From NCBI GenBank assembly GCA_910574475.1, contig CAJTAT010000002.1:62001-126000 (forward strand): a DNA stretch of 64,000 nt, in the 5' to 3' direction. Within the stretch, counting starts at the first letter, position 1; each line of letters begins with the position of its first letter. The translations under genes were made by a program, and so were the position numbers. Source of the DNA: Clostridia bacterium. Its GTDB lineage: Bacteria > Bacillota > Clostridia > Lachnospirales > Lachnospiraceae. The notes beneath the pieces were generated by a model. The model ran no database searches and was not told where the DNA came from. It saw only the letters and a list, made by a program, of their open reading frames with translations. Positions 8,105 to 20,654 of this stretch are shown in pieces.

Positions 8105-10258
8105 TTATCCTTCGTAGGTATCTATTGCAAACAGCTCATCTCCAACTTTAATCTCGCCGCTTTTCAGCAGACGAATTTTCTGGTTATCCCCAAGCTCGGT
8201 GCAGAGAATAGGAGATGCCATAGAGGGAGCATGATTCTTGAGGTACTCCAGATTAAGCTTCATCATAGGATCGCCTTTCTTTACTTTATCTCCGTCTTTC
8301 ACCAGAACTTCAAAACCTTCGCCATTCAAATTCACAGTATCGATACCCATATGAAGCAACATAGCGATTCCAGATGCAGTCTGGAATCCTATGGCATGCT
8401 TTGTCTCGAACACAAAGCACACTTCTCCGTCCTCAGGCGCACAGACTGTATCCTCAACAGGGATTACCATTGCGCCGTCCCCCATCATTTTGCCTGCAAA
8501 TGCTTCATCTGGCGTCTCAGAAAGATCAGCAGCCGTACCTGTCACCGGACTGTAGATTATGGTACTCTCAACTACTTTTCCTGTACTCTCTGTCTTCTCC
8601 GCCTGAGTATTTTCTTCTGCCTGACCGGAATTCTCTGGTACATATTCCTCATCTGGGGCATATTCCAGATAATCTTCCAGATTTGACTTAATCACTGTTA
8701 CACGTGGGCCGTAAATAACCTGTACGCCATTGCCTTTATGGACTACGCCTGAAGCTCCTGTTGACTTCAGCATTGCATCATTTACTAATTCAGACTTGTG
8801 AACCGTACAGCGCAGTCTTGTGGCACAACAATCCACATCAGAAATATTTTTCTTTCCTCCAAGTCCTCTGCAAATCGTTGCAGACAGTGCGTCCTCTTCT
8901 GACTCACTGTTGTCCTGACCGCCCTGGGCCCCTTTCTTTTTTGCATCCACATCACTTCTTCGATAAAGCTTCACTTCTTCACTGTCGTCCCGTCCCGGTG
9001 TCTTCAGATCCATCTTTTTAATCAGGAAAGAGAACAGGAAATAGTAGACAACAAAATATCCAATTCCCACAATAACAATCCAGATCCAGTTTGTCTTTGC
9101 ATTTCCCTGAAGGATACCAAAGAGGAACATATCAATCAATCCACCGGAAAATGTCATGCCTACGCCGACCCCAAAGACATGCATCAGCATATAAGCAAGC
9201 CCTGCAAATACACAGTGAATTGCATACAATAAAGGGGCTACAAACAGGAATGTGAATTCCAAAGGCTCTGTAATACCTGTTAGCATAGAAGTCAGGGCCG
9301 CAGAAATCAAAAGACCAGATACAACCTCTTTTTTCTCAGGCTTCGCCGTCTTGTACATTGCAAGTGCTGCTCCCGGAAGACCAAAAATCATCAGCGGAAA
9401 CTTGCCGGACATAAACCGTGTGGCAGATACGGCGAACCGCTCCACGTTAGGATCTGCAAGCTGTGCAAAGAAAATATTCTGTGCTCCTTCAACCAGAACG
9501 CCATTCACTTCCATAGTTCCGCCAAGTGCTGTCTGCCAGAAAGGAAGATAAAATACATGGTGAAGACCAAATGGAATCAGAGCTCTCTCCATCAAACCAT
9601 ATACCCAGGTTCCAGCATAACCAGATTCCAGCACTACGCCGCCGACTGCATAAATCCCTTGCTGAATCACAGGCCAGATATAGAACATGATAATGCCAAC
9701 TACCGTAAAGGTCAGTCCGCTGATAATCGGCACAAAACGGGTTCCTCCAAAGAAGGACAATACCTGTGGCAGCTCAATTTTATAAAAGCGATTGTGAAGT
9801 GCAGCCACGCCGAGTCCAACAATAATACCACCAAATACACCCATCTGTAAGGATGTAATTCCAACTACAGAAGTTGTCGCCCCTTCCAGCATGGCCTCTG
9901 CTCCTCCATGATTCACAATCATGGCGCCAATAGAAGCATGCATAATAAAGAAGGCGATTGCCGCTGCCAGGGCAGCTACTTCCTTCTCCTTCTTTGCCAT
10001 GCCAATGGCCACGCCCATGGCAAAGATAATGGGAAGATTGGCAAATACAATATCGCCGGCATCGCTCATTACCCGCAATATGGTATTCAGGAAAGTCCCC
10101 GGGCCCATTACTCCCATCAACCCATATGCTTCCAGCATTGTCTCATTTGTAAAAGAACCACCAACACCCAGTAACAGACCTGCCACAGGCAGGATTGCGA
10201 TTGGCAGCATAAAAGATCTTCCTACACGCTGCAATACGCCGAAAATTTTGTCTTTCAT
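8105..10258 (-). CDS. PTS glucose/maltose-type transporter subunit IICBA
   Basis: This 717-residue membrane protein imports and phosphorylates a hexose, probably glucose or a glucoside. Domains run C-B-A. The EIIC membrane part covers residues 1-415 with the GITEPLEF sugar-site motif at about 328-335. EIIB spans about 455-530 with phospho-Cys478 in CCATRLR. EIIA spans about 565-715 with His636 in LLHMGID and His621 in TKHAIGF. The start at 10258 is chosen over an in-frame ATG 15 bases upstream because GGAGGG sits seven bases before it. Expression is controlled by the attenuator at 10365-10418. The exact sugar cannot be told from sequence. Confidence 0.9.
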   Translation of the reverse strand: MKDKIFGVLQRVGRSFMLPIAILPVAGLLLGVGGSFTNETMLEAYGLMGVMGPGTFLNTILRVMSDAGDIVFANLPIIFAMGVAIGMAKKEKEVAALAAAIAFFIMHASIGAMIVNHGGAEAMLEGATTSVVGITSLQMGVFGGIIVGLGVAALHNRFYKIELPQVLSFFGGTRFVPIISGLTFTVVGIIMFYIWPVIQQGIYAVGGVVLESGYAGTWVYGLMERALIPFGLHHVFYLPFWQTALGGTMEVNGVLVEGAQNIFFAQLADPNVERFAVSATRFMSGKFPLMIFGLPGAALAMYKTAKPEKKEVVSGLLISAALTSMLTGITEPLEFTFLFVAPLLYAIHCVFAGLAYMLMHVFGVGVGMTFSGGLIDMFLFGILQGNAKTNWIWIVIVGIGYFVVYYFLFSFLIKKMDLKTPGRDDSEEVKLYRRSDVDAKKKGAQGGQDNSESEEDALSATICRGLGGKKNISDVDCCATRLRCTVHKSELVNDAMLKSTGASGVVHKGNGVQVIYGPRVTVIKSNLEDYLEYAPDEEYVPENSGQAEENTQAEKTESTGKVVESTIIYSPVTGTAADLSETPDEAFAGKMMGDGAMVIPVEDTVCAPEDGEVCFVFETKHAIGFQTASGIAMLLHMGIDTVNLNGEGFEVLVKDGDKVKKGDPMMKLNLEYLKNHAPSMASPILCTELGDNQKIRLLKSGEIKVGDELFAIDTYEG

Positions 10259-10364
10259 GAACATTCCCTCCATTAAAAGTTCCGCTGATTTTTTCGTTCC
10301 CTTCGGCTCAGATGTTTACATACGTCGGACCCTTTAATATGCCCAATTTTCACTATATTTACAC

Positions 10365-10418
10365 AAAAAAGGCATTAACGTGCATAAACATCCAAAATAT
10401 TCATGCATAGTTAATGCC
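10365..10418 (-). terminator. Leader attenuator of the PTS operon
   Basis: On the minus strand GGCATTAAC (10418-10410) pairs with GTTAATGCC (10379-10371). An additional inner TGCAT/ATGCA stem forms, and six T follow (10370-10365). It lies between the promoter and the coding region, so transcription would end before the gene unless antitermination occurs. Confidence 0.8.
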
Positions 10419-10436
10419 TGCCGTACAGTTACATAC
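10407..10436 (-). promoter_or_regulatory. Ribonucleic antiterminator (RAT) element
   Basis: The minus-strand segment reads TATGTAACTGTACGGCAGGC followed by ATTAAC. It shares the GTTACTG...CAGGCA-AACC layout of SacY/LicT targets. It overlaps the 5' arm of the attenuator stem, so the two structures are mutually exclusive as in known BglG-family systems. Confidence 0.7.
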
Positions 10437-10451
10437 TATATCACTAAAATT

Positions 10452-10480
10452 AAATTAGCATTATTGGGAAGATTTGTCAA
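10452..10480 (-). promoter_or_regulatory. Sigma-A promoter of the PTS operon
   Basis: On the minus strand a -35 TTGACA (10480-10475) is followed after 17 bases by a -10 TAATTT (10457-10452). The RAT element begins about 15 bases downstream. Confidence 0.75.
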
Positions 10481-10556
10481 GGATTATTTTCTGCACATTT
10501 CAGCATATTTCTTCCAGACATTACCAGTCTTTACGCTTCCGGCCTTTTTTCTCCCA

Positions 10557-10597
10557 TAAAAACAAGGGCAAAGCCGATTTCTCAAACTTTGCCCTTC
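10557..10597 (-). terminator. Terminator of the V-ATPase operon
   Basis: On the minus strand AAGGGCAAAG and CTTTGCCCTT (10596-10564) form a 10-bp stem followed by a T run, 20 bases after the subunit D stop. Confidence 0.8.
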
Positions 10598-10617
10598 CTT
10601 ATACGTTATATAAAGAT

Positions 10618-11289
10618 CTAAGCCTGCGCCTGCTGCTTCTCCTTGTAATGATGTGCTTCCTCCAGCATCATATCTTTTACCTTCATCAGACGAATCTGAG
10701 AGCTTCTCTCATTCTCATCCAATTTCATAGTAATATATTTGATATTGCGCTGGGCCTCTGGAATAATCACATGCTCCAGAGCATTTACACGGCGGCGGGT
10801 CTTTTCGATCTCGCTGGCCATAAGCTGACAGGCCTTCTCACGCTCCGCCAAAAGCAGCATATCCGGCAGAATGTCTGCCAAAGATTTTACTGCATCGTCC
10901 AGATCGCTTGAGGTAAATGCAAAACCGTAGGAATAGATATCATTCGTATCTGCAGTCCGCGTCTTATACTCAAAGACAGGAATATCCACACTCATAACAT
11001 TCTTTGTGGAGGTTTCCAGATAGACCTCCTGCTTGGGAGCCATCAGAGCTACCCGCAGAATTTCTTCTGACATTCCCGCTTTTGCTATGACAAAATTCGT
11101 GTTGGCAGATTTGATTCCAGCCTCCACTTTCTCACGCAGAGTCATGTTTTCACGGACCATCTCCAGAAACTGGCGCATTAATTCATCCCGCTTATCCTTC
11201 AGAAGCTTATGCCCCCGGGTCGCAGTCACCAGCTTTTTCTTCTGCCTGGTCAGTTCCATACGGGTTGGAGTTACCTGGGTAGATGCCAA
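10618..11289 (-). CDS. atpD: V-type ATP synthase subunit D
   Basis: Subunit D is the central rotor stalk of the V/A-type ATPase, linking the catalytic A3B3 head to the membrane ring. The 223-residue protein is a long antiparallel coiled coil, with the conserved N-terminus ASTQVTPTRMELTRQKKKL and a matching C-terminal helix. I choose a TTG start at 11289: AAAGGGG lies eight bases upstream and the product then begins as family members do. A GTG nine bases earlier would abut the ribosome site. It is the last gene of the operon, separated from subunit B by a 164-base spacer full of hairpins. Confidence 0.92.
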   Translation of the reverse strand: MASTQVTPTRMELTRQKKKLVTATRGHKLLKDKRDELMRQFLEMVRENMTLREKVEAGIKSANTNFVIAKAGMSEEILRVALMAPKQEVYLETSTKNVMSVDIPVFEYKTRTADTNDIYSYGFAFTSSDLDDAVKSLADILPDMLLLAEREKACQLMASEIEKTRRRVNALEHVIIPEAQRNIKYITMKLDENERSSQIRLMKVKDMMLEEAHHYKEKQQAQA

Positions 11290-11332
11290 TTCATTCACCC
11301 CTTTCTATTATATTCGCCTTCACTCCGCCGGG

Positions 11333-11429
11333 CCAGCGGGCAATCACTTCGCAATTGCCCGCTGGTGGCGTTCGCCACATGCAGCATCCAAATCGAAAGC
11401 TGACTCGGAAGCAAGCTTCCGGTTCAGCT
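11333..11429 (-). repeat. Three stem-loops between atpB and atpD
   Basis: CCAGCGGGCAAT/ATTGCCCGCTGG (11333-11365), GTGGCG/CGCCAC (11365-11378) and AGCTGA...CGGAAGC/GCTTCCG...TCAGCT (11398-11429) form consecutive hairpins. None is followed by a T run on the minus strand, so they are not simple terminators. They may be mRNA-processing or stability elements or a dispersed palindromic repeat. Confidence 0.6.
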
Positions 11430-11453
11430 TCCGCTTTGTCTGCTACGCCCGGC

Positions 11454-12827
11454 TCACTGCTTTCCATAGTACTGATCTAAGAACTTGTCGTCGATACGTT
11501 TCAGCTCGCTCCTTGGCAGAATGGACAGTAGCTTCCAGCCAATATTTAAGGTCTCTTCAATATCACGGTTTGCCATATAGCCCTGAGATACGTATTCTGC
11601 CTCAAAGGCATCTGCAAATTTTGCATAGATCAAATCAATATCAGAAAGAGCTGCCTCACCCAGAATTACCATCAGTTCCTTAGCCTCTTTTCCTCTTGAA
11701 TAAGCAGCAAAGAGCTGGTTCATGGTATTGGAGTGATCTGCACGAGTCTTCCCTTCTCCAATACCCTTATCTTTCAGACGGGACAGAGATGGCAATACAT
11801 CGATAGGCGGTGTTACACCCTTACTGTAAAGCTCACGGCTCAAGATTACCTGTCCCTCTGTAATATATCCAGTAAGGTCAGGGATTGGGTGAGTCTTATC
11901 ACCTTCAGGCATAGTCAGAATTGGAATCATAGTGATACTTCCTTCTTTACCCTTCTGACGTCCTGCACGTTCATACATCTGAGCCAAGTCAGTATATAGG
12001 TATCCAGGATAACCACGACGTCCCGGAACTTCCTTACGAGCTGCTGAGACCTCGCGGAGCGCGTCTGCGTAGTTCGTAATGTCTGTCAGGATAACCAGTA
12101 CGTGCATTCCCTGCTCAAAGGCAAGGTACTCAGCTGCAGTCAAAGCCATACGCGGTGTGGCAATACGCTCTACAGCCGGGTCATTGGCCAGGTTGATGAA
12201 AAGGACAGTACGGTCGATAGCACCTGTCTCTTTAAAGCTGTTAATAAAGAAGTTTGACTCCTCAAAAGTAATACCCATAGCTGCAAATACTACGGCGAAA
12301 GATTCATCTTTTCCACGTACCTTTGCCTGGCGGGCAATCTGTGCTCCAAGCTGTGCATGTGGCAGACCGGATGCAGAGAAGATAGGCAGTTTCTGTCCAC
12401 GAACTAGTGTATTCAATCCGTCGATAGCAGAGATACCAGTCTGAATAAACTCATTCGGATAATCTCTGGCTGCTGGGTTCATAGGCAGACCATTGATATC
12501 GCGACGCTCATCTGGCAGAATCTCCGGCCCTTTATCAATGGGGCGGCCCATGCCGTCAAACACGCGGCCAAGCATATCAGCAGACACGCCAAGCTCCAGG
12601 GTTCTTCCCAGGAAACGCACCTTACTGTTGGATAAGTTAATACCTGTTGCGCTCTCATACAGCTGAACAAGAGCATTGGTTCCGTCAATTTCCAGAACTT
12701 TGCACCGGCGTGTTTCGCCGCTTGCCAGCTCGATCTCTCCAATCTCATCATAGGTTACATTTTCCACACCTTGAACCAGCATCAGCGGGCCGGCAACTTC
12801 CTGTATGGTTCTATATTCCTTTGGCAT
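11454..12827 (-). CDS. atpB: V-type ATP synthase subunit B
   Basis: This is the non-catalytic nucleotide-binding-like subunit of the A3B3 head. The 457-residue sequence has the beta-barrel N-terminus ([18 protein letters not shown]) and the central RecA-fold with the segments [18 protein letters not shown] and [15 protein letters not shown]. There is no P-loop lysine motif, as expected for B. Length is normal. The gene follows subunit A with no gap: the A stop ends at 12828 and the B ATG is at 12827, with GGAGGA inside the end of A. Confidence 0.95.
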   Translation of the reverse strand: MPKEYRTIQEVAGPLMLVQGVENVTYDEIGEIELASGETRRCKVLEIDGTNALVQLYESATGINLSNSKVRFLGRTLELGVSADMLGRVFDGMGRPIDKGPEILPDERRDINGLPMNPAARDYPNEFIQTGISAIDGLNTLVRGQKLPIFSASGLPHAQLGAQIARQAKVRGKDESFAVVFAAMGITFEESNFFINSFKETGAIDRTVLFINLANDPAVERIATPRMALTAAEYLAFEQGMHVLVILTDITNYADALREVSAARKEVPGRRGYPGYLYTDLAQMYERAGRQKGKEGSITMIPILTMPEGDKTHPIPDLTGYITEGQVILSRELYSKGVTPPIDVLPSLSRLKDKGIGEGKTRADHSNTMNQLFAAYSRGKEAKELMVILGEAALSDIDLIYAKFADAFEAEYVSQGYMANRDIEETLNIGWKLLSILPRSELKRIDDKFLDQYYGKQ

Positions 12828-14594
12828 TTAGAAGTCCTCCTTCCCAAATACATTTGCAATCTCTGTAGCAAGCTCCTTGGTGATTGCTTCGTATTCTTTC
12901 TTAATGTCCTCGTTCAATGTATATTTATAACGGCCGATTCGCTCACGGACATCCATCTTAATCAGCGCATTTACATCTGCACCTTTTCCCAGTGCCTCCA
13001 CGCCATCCTCATAGAACTTAATAACCAGTTTCATCATCAGATACTGTTTCTCGAGAGAGGTATAAGTATCTACCTCATGGAAAGAGTTCTGATGCAGGAA
13101 GTCCTCACGGATAGAGCGGGCTGCTTCCATTTTCAGACGGTCTGGTGCGGAAAGGGCATCCATACCTACCATCTGCACGATCTCATTCAGCTCTGCCTCT
13201 TCCTGGAGCAGAGACATCAATTTCTGACGCAGCTCCATCCAGTCAGACGCCACATTCTCATTGAACCAGTTTGCCATGTCATCCACATACAGAGAATAAC
13301 TGGTCAACCAGTTAATAGCTGGGAAATGGCGCTTGTAAGCCAAAGCAGAATCCAGTCCCCAGTATACCTTTACAATACGCAAAGTCGCCTGAGATACGGG
13401 CTCAGAAATATCACCACCTGGCGGAGATACAGCTCCGATAACTGAAAGTGCACCTACACGGCTATCCTTTCCAAGAGATACCACACGTCCTGCACGCTCA
13501 TAGAACTGAGCCAGACGGGACCCCAGATATGCGGGATAACCTTCCTCACCAGGCATCTCTTCCAGACGTCCAGACATCTCACGAAGTGCCTCAGCCCAAC
13601 GGGAAGTGGAGTCTGCCATCAGAGCTACAGAATAGCCCATATCGCGGAAATACTCTGCTATGGTAATACCTGTATAAATAGACGCTTCACGAGCTGCCAC
13701 AGGCATATCGGAGGTATTGGCAATCAGTACTGTACGCTCCATCAAAGAACGGCCTGTCTTCGGGTCCTTCAACTCCGGGAACTCGTTCAATACGTCTGTC
13801 ATCTCATTTCCACGCTCACCGCAACCGATGTACACTACGATATCTGCCTCTGCCCATTTTGCAAGCTGATGCTGGATTACCGTCTTACCTGAACCGAAAG
13901 GTCCCGGTACGGCCGCCACACCACCCTTGGCAATTGGGAACAGTCCGTCTACAACTCTCTGGCCTGTAATCAGTGGCATCTCCGGCGGCAGTTTTTCCTG
14001 GTAAGGACGGCCCTTACGAACCGGCCAACGCTGCATCATAGTCAGCTCTTTGTCCCCATCTTCTGTGGACACAACAGCTACTACCTCTTCCACAGTAAAA
14101 TCACCAGCCTTGATCTCTTTCACTGTGCCAGTAGTTCCCACAGGAACCATAATCTTCTGAACTACAGATTCTGTCTCTTTTACAGTTCCCAATACATCGC
14201 CCGGCTCTACCTCATCGCCTACTTTTGCAACAGGTACAAAGTTCCATTTGATATCACGTTTCAGAGAGGGAACTTCCACACCACGCTTTAAGTTATTACC
14301 TGACATTTTCATAATGTCATCCAGCGGACGCTGAATTCCATCATAAATACTACTGATAAGCCCTGGTCCCAATTCTACAGACATGGGCACATTCATAGAT
14401 TCTACTGGTTCGCCTGGTCCAAGGCCAGAGGTCTCCTCGTATACCTGAACGGATGCCTCGTCACCATGCATCTCTATGATCTCGCCGATTAATCGCTGCT
14501 TACTAACACGAACCACGTCGAACATGTTCGCATCTCTCATGCCTTTGGCGATTACCAGCGGTCCTGCTACTTTCTTGATTGTTCCTATACTCAT
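12828..14594 (-). CDS. atpA: V-type ATP synthase catalytic subunit A
   Basis: This is the catalytic ATP-hydrolysing or synthesising subunit. The 588-residue protein has the N-terminal barrel, the A-subunit-specific non-homologous insert (residues about 115-185) and the P-loop GPFGSGKT at 231-238. It continues with the GERGNEM segment carrying the catalytic Glu and the [12 protein letters not shown] segment. Length is typical of bacterial A subunits. It sits between subunits F and B in the conserved operon order. Confidence 0.96.
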   Translation of the reverse strand: MSIGTIKKVAGPLVIAKGMRDANMFDVVRVSKQRLIGEIIEMHGDEASVQVYEETSGLGPGEPVESMNVPMSVELGPGLISSIYDGIQRPLDDIMKMSGNNLKRGVEVPSLKRDIKWNFVPVAKVGDEVEPGDVLGTVKETESVVQKIMVPVGTTGTVKEIKAGDFTVEEVVAVVSTEDGDKELTMMQRWPVRKGRPYQEKLPPEMPLITGQRVVDGLFPIAKGGVAAVPGPFGSGKTVIQHQLAKWAEADIVVYIGCGERGNEMTDVLNEFPELKDPKTGRSLMERTVLIANTSDMPVAAREASIYTGITIAEYFRDMGYSVALMADSTSRWAEALREMSGRLEEMPGEEGYPAYLGSRLAQFYERAGRVVSLGKDSRVGALSVIGAVSPPGGDISEPVSQATLRIVKVYWGLDSALAYKRHFPAINWLTSYSLYVDDMANWFNENVASDWMELRQKLMSLLQEEAELNEIVQMVGMDALSAPDRLKMEAARSIREDFLHQNSFHEVDTYTSLEKQYLMMKLVIKFYEDGVEALGKGADVNALIKMDVRERIGRYKYTLNEDIKKEYEAITKELATEIANVFGKEDF

Positions 14595-14629
14595 TTGGAC
14601 GAATCACCTGCTTTCCTTTCCTAATTCTG

Positions 14630-14950
14630 TCACTTTTCACTAAATAAAATATCAGAACCAACTGCCTGCTCCACAGACTTTTTGACTCCCTCGATACCCA
14701 TGCCAGTATTGCCGGACACTCCGGGAATTAAAATAATGGATGGAAGTACTTGTTCCTTATACTTTCCAATCTCATGCCCTATCTGAGCTGCCAGTCCCTC
14801 TGTAATATAAATCACGGCATATTCACCGCCGGCCAGCCGATGCAATTCTTTTGCGGCTTCAGCCGGGTCTGTCACAGGAAACGTATCAAGACCCAGTGCG
14901 GCAAATCCATAAATGCTGTCATAATCTCCAAGCACTGCAATCTTATACAT
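14630..14950 (-). CDS. atpF: V-type ATP synthase subunit F
   Basis: This is a small stalk subunit that binds the D rotor and can regulate ATPase activity. The 106-residue protein begins MYKIAVLGDYDSIYGFAALG, the standard start of the family. It has the Rossmann-like alternation and an IILIPG strand near residue 75. It overlaps the end of subunit C by eight bases, consistent with coupled translation. Confidence 0.93.
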   Translation of the reverse strand: MYKIAVLGDYDSIYGFAALGLDTFPVTDPAEAAKELHRLAGGEYAVIYITEGLAAQIGHEIGKYKEQVLPSIILIPGVSGNTGMGIEGVKKSVEQAVGSDILFSEK

Positions 14951-15914
14951 ACATCTCCCTTACCCTTTCCCGGATGGAATCATCCGACAGGCCGTTCAAC
15001 TTTCCAGACAGGATAATTCTTACCGTTTTAATTTCATTCTCACGAGCCAGAGCATAGGCTACCACAGGCCCAACAGAGAAAGAATTATATTTCTGAGGAC
15101 GAATTGTCTTGATGATCATGTTGTCACACCAACGCTCAAATGCGGACGGTGATTCTGCCAGGGCCTCTGCCCCCTCAGCATAATCTGTCCCGTTCAAGTA
15201 CTCACGAATGGCATCCATGCCGCTCAGTGCCGCATGCGCCAATGCATCCACACTTAAAGTGTCACATTCAGCCATTGCCCTCTTCATAAATTCTAGAGAT
15301 TTTGCGGTTTTTTGTGCGCGTACCGCGATTTTGATATCAGCCACGGCCACGGTAGACTCAGCATAATTGCGGATAATCTCGTCTTTTGCTGACCTTCCCG
15401 CTGCCCCAATCGCATCCAGGGCTGCTTTGTCAACAATCACGTCGCACAACTGACCATCGCGTGTGTGAAGAAGTGTCTCAAAAGCTTCTGCTGCCGCCTC
15501 AGACATGTAGCTGGGCAGTCTAGAGAAATCTCTCTCTCTGATTGCTTCCAAAATTTCTTCCCCAGAAGGCTTTGTATCTTTATAAAAGATATTCGGAACC
15601 GTTCCCTCGGTGCATACCTCTTTGATAGCTGCCTTCAGATTGTGGAACGCATTGGGATAATCCAGAACATCAAATACAGACATATCTGTCACTAATTCCC
15701 GAATTACTTCCCACGTCTTTTCACGCTCACGTGTCAAAATCAATTCTGCATCCATTGGAGTATCCGTATCTCCCCAACCTTTTTCCTGCAAAAACTGCAG
15801 ACAGCTCTCATGGGTTTTGCACGCCATAAGCTGGTCAATGGTTGCCGCTGAGAAAAGAGATACTTCCTTGGAACGAATTCGCGCAACCGCATAGGTATAT
15901 TCCAAATCAGACAT
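14943..15914 (-). CDS. atpC: V-type ATP synthase subunit C
   Basis: Subunit C is the funnel-shaped adaptor that seats the central stalk on the membrane K ring. The 323-residue helical protein begins DLEYTYAVARIRSKEVSLFS and is close in length to other bacterial V-type C subunits. A GGAGG site precedes the ATG. It lies between E and F in the operon. Confidence 0.92.
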   Translation of the reverse strand: MSDLEYTYAVARIRSKEVSLFSAATIDQLMACKTHESCLQFLQEKGWGDTDTPMDAELILTREREKTWEVIRELVTDMSVFDVLDYPNAFHNLKAAIKEVCTEGTVPNIFYKDTKPSGEEILEAIRERDFSRLPSYMSEAAAEAFETLLHTRDGQLCDVIVDKAALDAIGAAGRSAKDEIIRNYAESTVAVADIKIAVRAQKTAKSLEFMKRAMAECDTLSVDALAHAALSGMDAIREYLNGTDYAEGAEALAESPSAFERWCDNMIIKTIRPQKYNSFSVGPVVAYALARENEIKTVRIILSGKLNGLSDDSIRERVREMYV

Positions 15915-15934
15915 TATTAAACCTCCTTATGCAG

Positions 15935-16528
15935 TTATGCGAACAGCTCCTGATGAACTTTATCCTGCAGGGCATCTCTCTGAGTATTAAAGAGAGAACG
16001 GAAGGTACAGTTTTCCTCAATACCACCATAGACCAGGACAAATCCATTTTCTATTTCTTTACTTGTCTTTGACAGCGTAAGCTTTCCGCCTTTCTTTGTG
16101 GCTACGGCCTCGATCTCTTTCTCAAAGCCTGATGGCATACGCTTCAAATCTGCCTCTGAAAAATAAATATCTCCTTCGCTGTCCAAAACAAATTTGTTCA
16201 GCATTTTGCGAATCAGATCAAAATATTCTTCATCGCTCTTACCGCTCAGTGCCTCATATGCTTTATCAAGAACCTGGGCAATCACTTCCTGCTTTGCCTG
16301 CAGGAGCGCCGTCCTCCTCTGCAAATCTGCAGAAGATTTGATACGTTCCATATAAATAGCAATATCTGCATCTGACTGTTTGGAGATATCTGCGCTCAGC
16401 TTTTCTGCCTCCACACGGGCCTCTTCTGCGATCTTAGCCGCTTCCTCTTTGGCCCCTGCGATCTGACTGTCCACTGTGCTCGTCGCCTCTTCCAGTATCT
16501 GGCTAATCATTTTCTCTAATCCAGTCAT
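15935..16528 (-). CDS. atpE: V-type ATP synthase subunit E
   Basis: This is a peripheral stalk subunit that pairs with the subunit H/G helix to hold the head against the membrane stator. Residues 1-95 form a long charged helix rich in Ala, Glu and Lys. The C-terminal globular part includes the ENGFVLVYGGIEENCTFRSL segment typical of the family. The length of 197 is normal. Confidence 0.92.
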   Translation of the reverse strand: MTGLEKMISQILEEATSTVDSQIAGAKEEAAKIAEEARVEAEKLSADISKQSDADIAIYMERIKSSADLQRRTALLQAKQEVIAQVLDKAYEALSGKSDEEYFDLIRKMLNKFVLDSEGDIYFSEADLKRMPSGFEKEIEAVATKKGGKLTLSKTSKEIENGFVLVYGGIEENCTFRSLFNTQRDALQDKVHQELFA

Positions 16529-16574
16529 ACATCAGCTCTCCTTCATTGATTTTTTCTTCGATATTCCTCTCTGA

Positions 16575-19075
<2,501 letters not shown>

Positions 19076-19144
19076 ATACATCCCTCCTTTCATAAAAATT
19101 CGCCTGTTTTTTCAAGGCGCACAGGTATACCTGTGATAATGTAC

Positions 19145-19453
19145 CTAAATCAGTCCCGAGATTACGGACTCGATCGCTTTTGCTTCCTTTTGCAGGGCAA
19201 AAGCTTTTAATGCATCCACTTCTTTCTGCGCCTCTTTTGCTGAGGACTGCTGCATCTGACTGCCCTTTTCTCTGGCTGCCTGCATCTGAGCCGCCGCTTT
19301 CTCTTTGGCATCACTGACAGCCTTTTCTTTGGCCGCCTGCGCTTCGGTTTTTGCCGTCTCTATGATTTTCTCACATTGTTCTCCGGCTTCCCGCAGCTTT
19401 TCTTCTGCCTTCGCTTCTGCATCTTTTACTGCCTGGATTGTTTCTTTCACCAC
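19145..19453 (-). CDS. V-type ATP synthase subunit H/G (peripheral stalk helix)
   Basis: The roughly 102-residue, almost entirely helical, Ala/Glu/Lys/Gln-rich protein (AEAKAEEKLREAGEQCEKII) fits the partner of subunit E in the peripheral stalk. It is the first gene of the operon, as in other Firmicutes. An ATG at 19486 is in frame but has no ribosome site. GGAAG sits ten bases upstream of the GTG at 19453, so I prefer that start, though the choice is uncertain. Confidence 0.8.
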   Translation of the reverse strand: MVKETIQAVKDAEAKAEEKLREAGEQCEKIIETAKTEAQAAKEKAVSDAKEKAAAQMQAAREKGSQMQQSSAKEAQKEVDALKAFALQKEAKAIESVISGLI

Positions 19454-19486
19454 TGAATCACCACTTCCTTTCGTCTTTAAATCCAT

Positions 19487-19751
19487 GCTATAAAATTTAC
19501 ATAATTTTTACCTTATTCTTGGTTTAATAAAAACCGCAAATCGTACGTTTTTTCGCCATTATACGGGCATTATTAACACAAAATTCCCACTGTTCTAGTA
19601 TATCAAGTTATATCTGTGATATCAATAGTTTTTTCATCAATCCAGTTTACATAAACCAAGAAAAATTTTAAAAAAATTAATTCCTCTCTATTTTATAGGA
19701 AAATATTTCCATTATTCCTATTTGTTGATTTTAGGCAACTGAACTTTATAG
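19487..19751. other. Intergenic region before the V-ATPase operon
   Basis: About 265 bases of AT-rich DNA hold no convincing gene. A TATAAT hexamer lies near 19557-19562 on the minus strand, but it has no good -35 partner at 16-18 bases, so the V-ATPase promoter is only tentatively placed there. Confidence 0.4.
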
Positions 19752-19800
19752 TAAAAAGCGAATGTTCAAATAGGTAAGCCACCTATCTTTACATTCGCTT
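19752..19800 (-). terminator. Terminator of the downstream GntR regulator gene
   Basis: AAGCGAATGT and ACATTCGCTT (19756-19800) form the outer stem and ATAGGT/ACCTAT an inner one. A run of five T follows on the minus strand. Confidence 0.75.
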
Positions 19801-19824
19801 CTTAAATGACTAAGCTAAAAAGTT

Positions 19825-20544
19825 TTATTTCATATTTTCTTCATATAGTTGCTTCAAATTATGGTAAGCATAATCCATATGTGCCTGCATCAAAATCTCT
19901 GCCCGATTCTTATTGCCTTCTTTAATTGCATCCAGAATTGCCTGATGATCCGCAACCGCTGTATTCGGTGTTCCGCCAGCCTTAGCCCCGCGCCAGGTAT
20001 CATGCTGTGTGCTGCTTAACAAGTCTTCACAGAGCACATAAATACTTTTTAAAGCACTATTTCCTGTCGCCTCAGCCAACCCTCTGTGAAATACGCTTTC
20101 CTGAATAGACCCATTGTCGCCTACATCCATCATCTGACTCATCTTGTCAATGCTTTCCTGAAGCTCCTTAATCTTTTCCTCTGTAATATTCTCAGCAGCC
20201 TTTTTTACAATATAATTTTCCAGAACAGTCCGCACTTCCAAAATCTCTAGCATGGAAATCTCATCTGGAATGACTGTGCCTGAAATATTTGCCACAATCT
20301 CATCAAAGGACAGCTGACGGACATAGCTGCATCCTTCCCGAAGCTCCAGTACATTATTATCAACCATGATTCGGATAGCTTCTCTGATAACCGTCCGGCT
20401 GACGCCCATACTCTCAGCCAGAGCCCGTTCTGTCGGAAGTCGATCTCCTGATTTCAATTCTCCAGAACGAATCTTTGCGTTTAGCCGTTCTACCACCACA
20501 TCTGAGAGCTTTCCCTTTTTAATTGGTTTTTCTTTTGTTGCCAT
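19825..20544 (-). CDS. GntR/FadR-family transcriptional regulator (FCD domain)
   Basis: The 239-residue protein has an N-terminal winged helix-turn-helix (residues about 12-80, with LPTERALAESMGVSRTVIREAIRIM) and a C-terminal all-helical FCD ligand domain (about 100-235). Such regulators usually sense a carboxylic or sugar acid. It is separated by 110 bases from the upstream dehydrogenase and has its own promoter (20585-20612). It is the second GntR regulator around the HpaI aldolase/dehydrogenase pair. A role in controlling sugar-acid genes is inferred from context. Confidence 0.9.
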   Translation of the reverse strand: MATKEKPIKKGKLSDVVVERLNAKIRSGELKSGDRLPTERALAESMGVSRTVIREAIRIMVDNNVLELREGCSYVRQLSFDEIVANISGTVIPDEISMLEILEVRTVLENYIVKKAAENITEEKIKELQESIDKMSQMMDVGDNGSIQESVFHRGLAEATGNSALKSIYVLCEDLLSSTQHDTWRGAKAGGTPNTAVADHQAILDAIKEGNKNRAEILMQAHMDYAYHNLKQLYEENMK

Positions 20545-20584
20545 AATGCCTTGCTCCCTAAATCAAAATTACCTATATCTAACT

Positions 20585-20612
20585 ATTATAACCTATTTTT
20601 TCTGTCCGTCAA
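20585..20612 (-). promoter_or_regulatory. Sigma-A promoter of the GntR gene
   Basis: On the minus strand TTGACG (20612-20607) is followed after 16 bases by TATAAT (20590-20585). Confidence 0.7.
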
Positions 20613-20654
20613 GGAGCTTTATCTCTGGATTACTTTATATTTCGGTCAAATACT

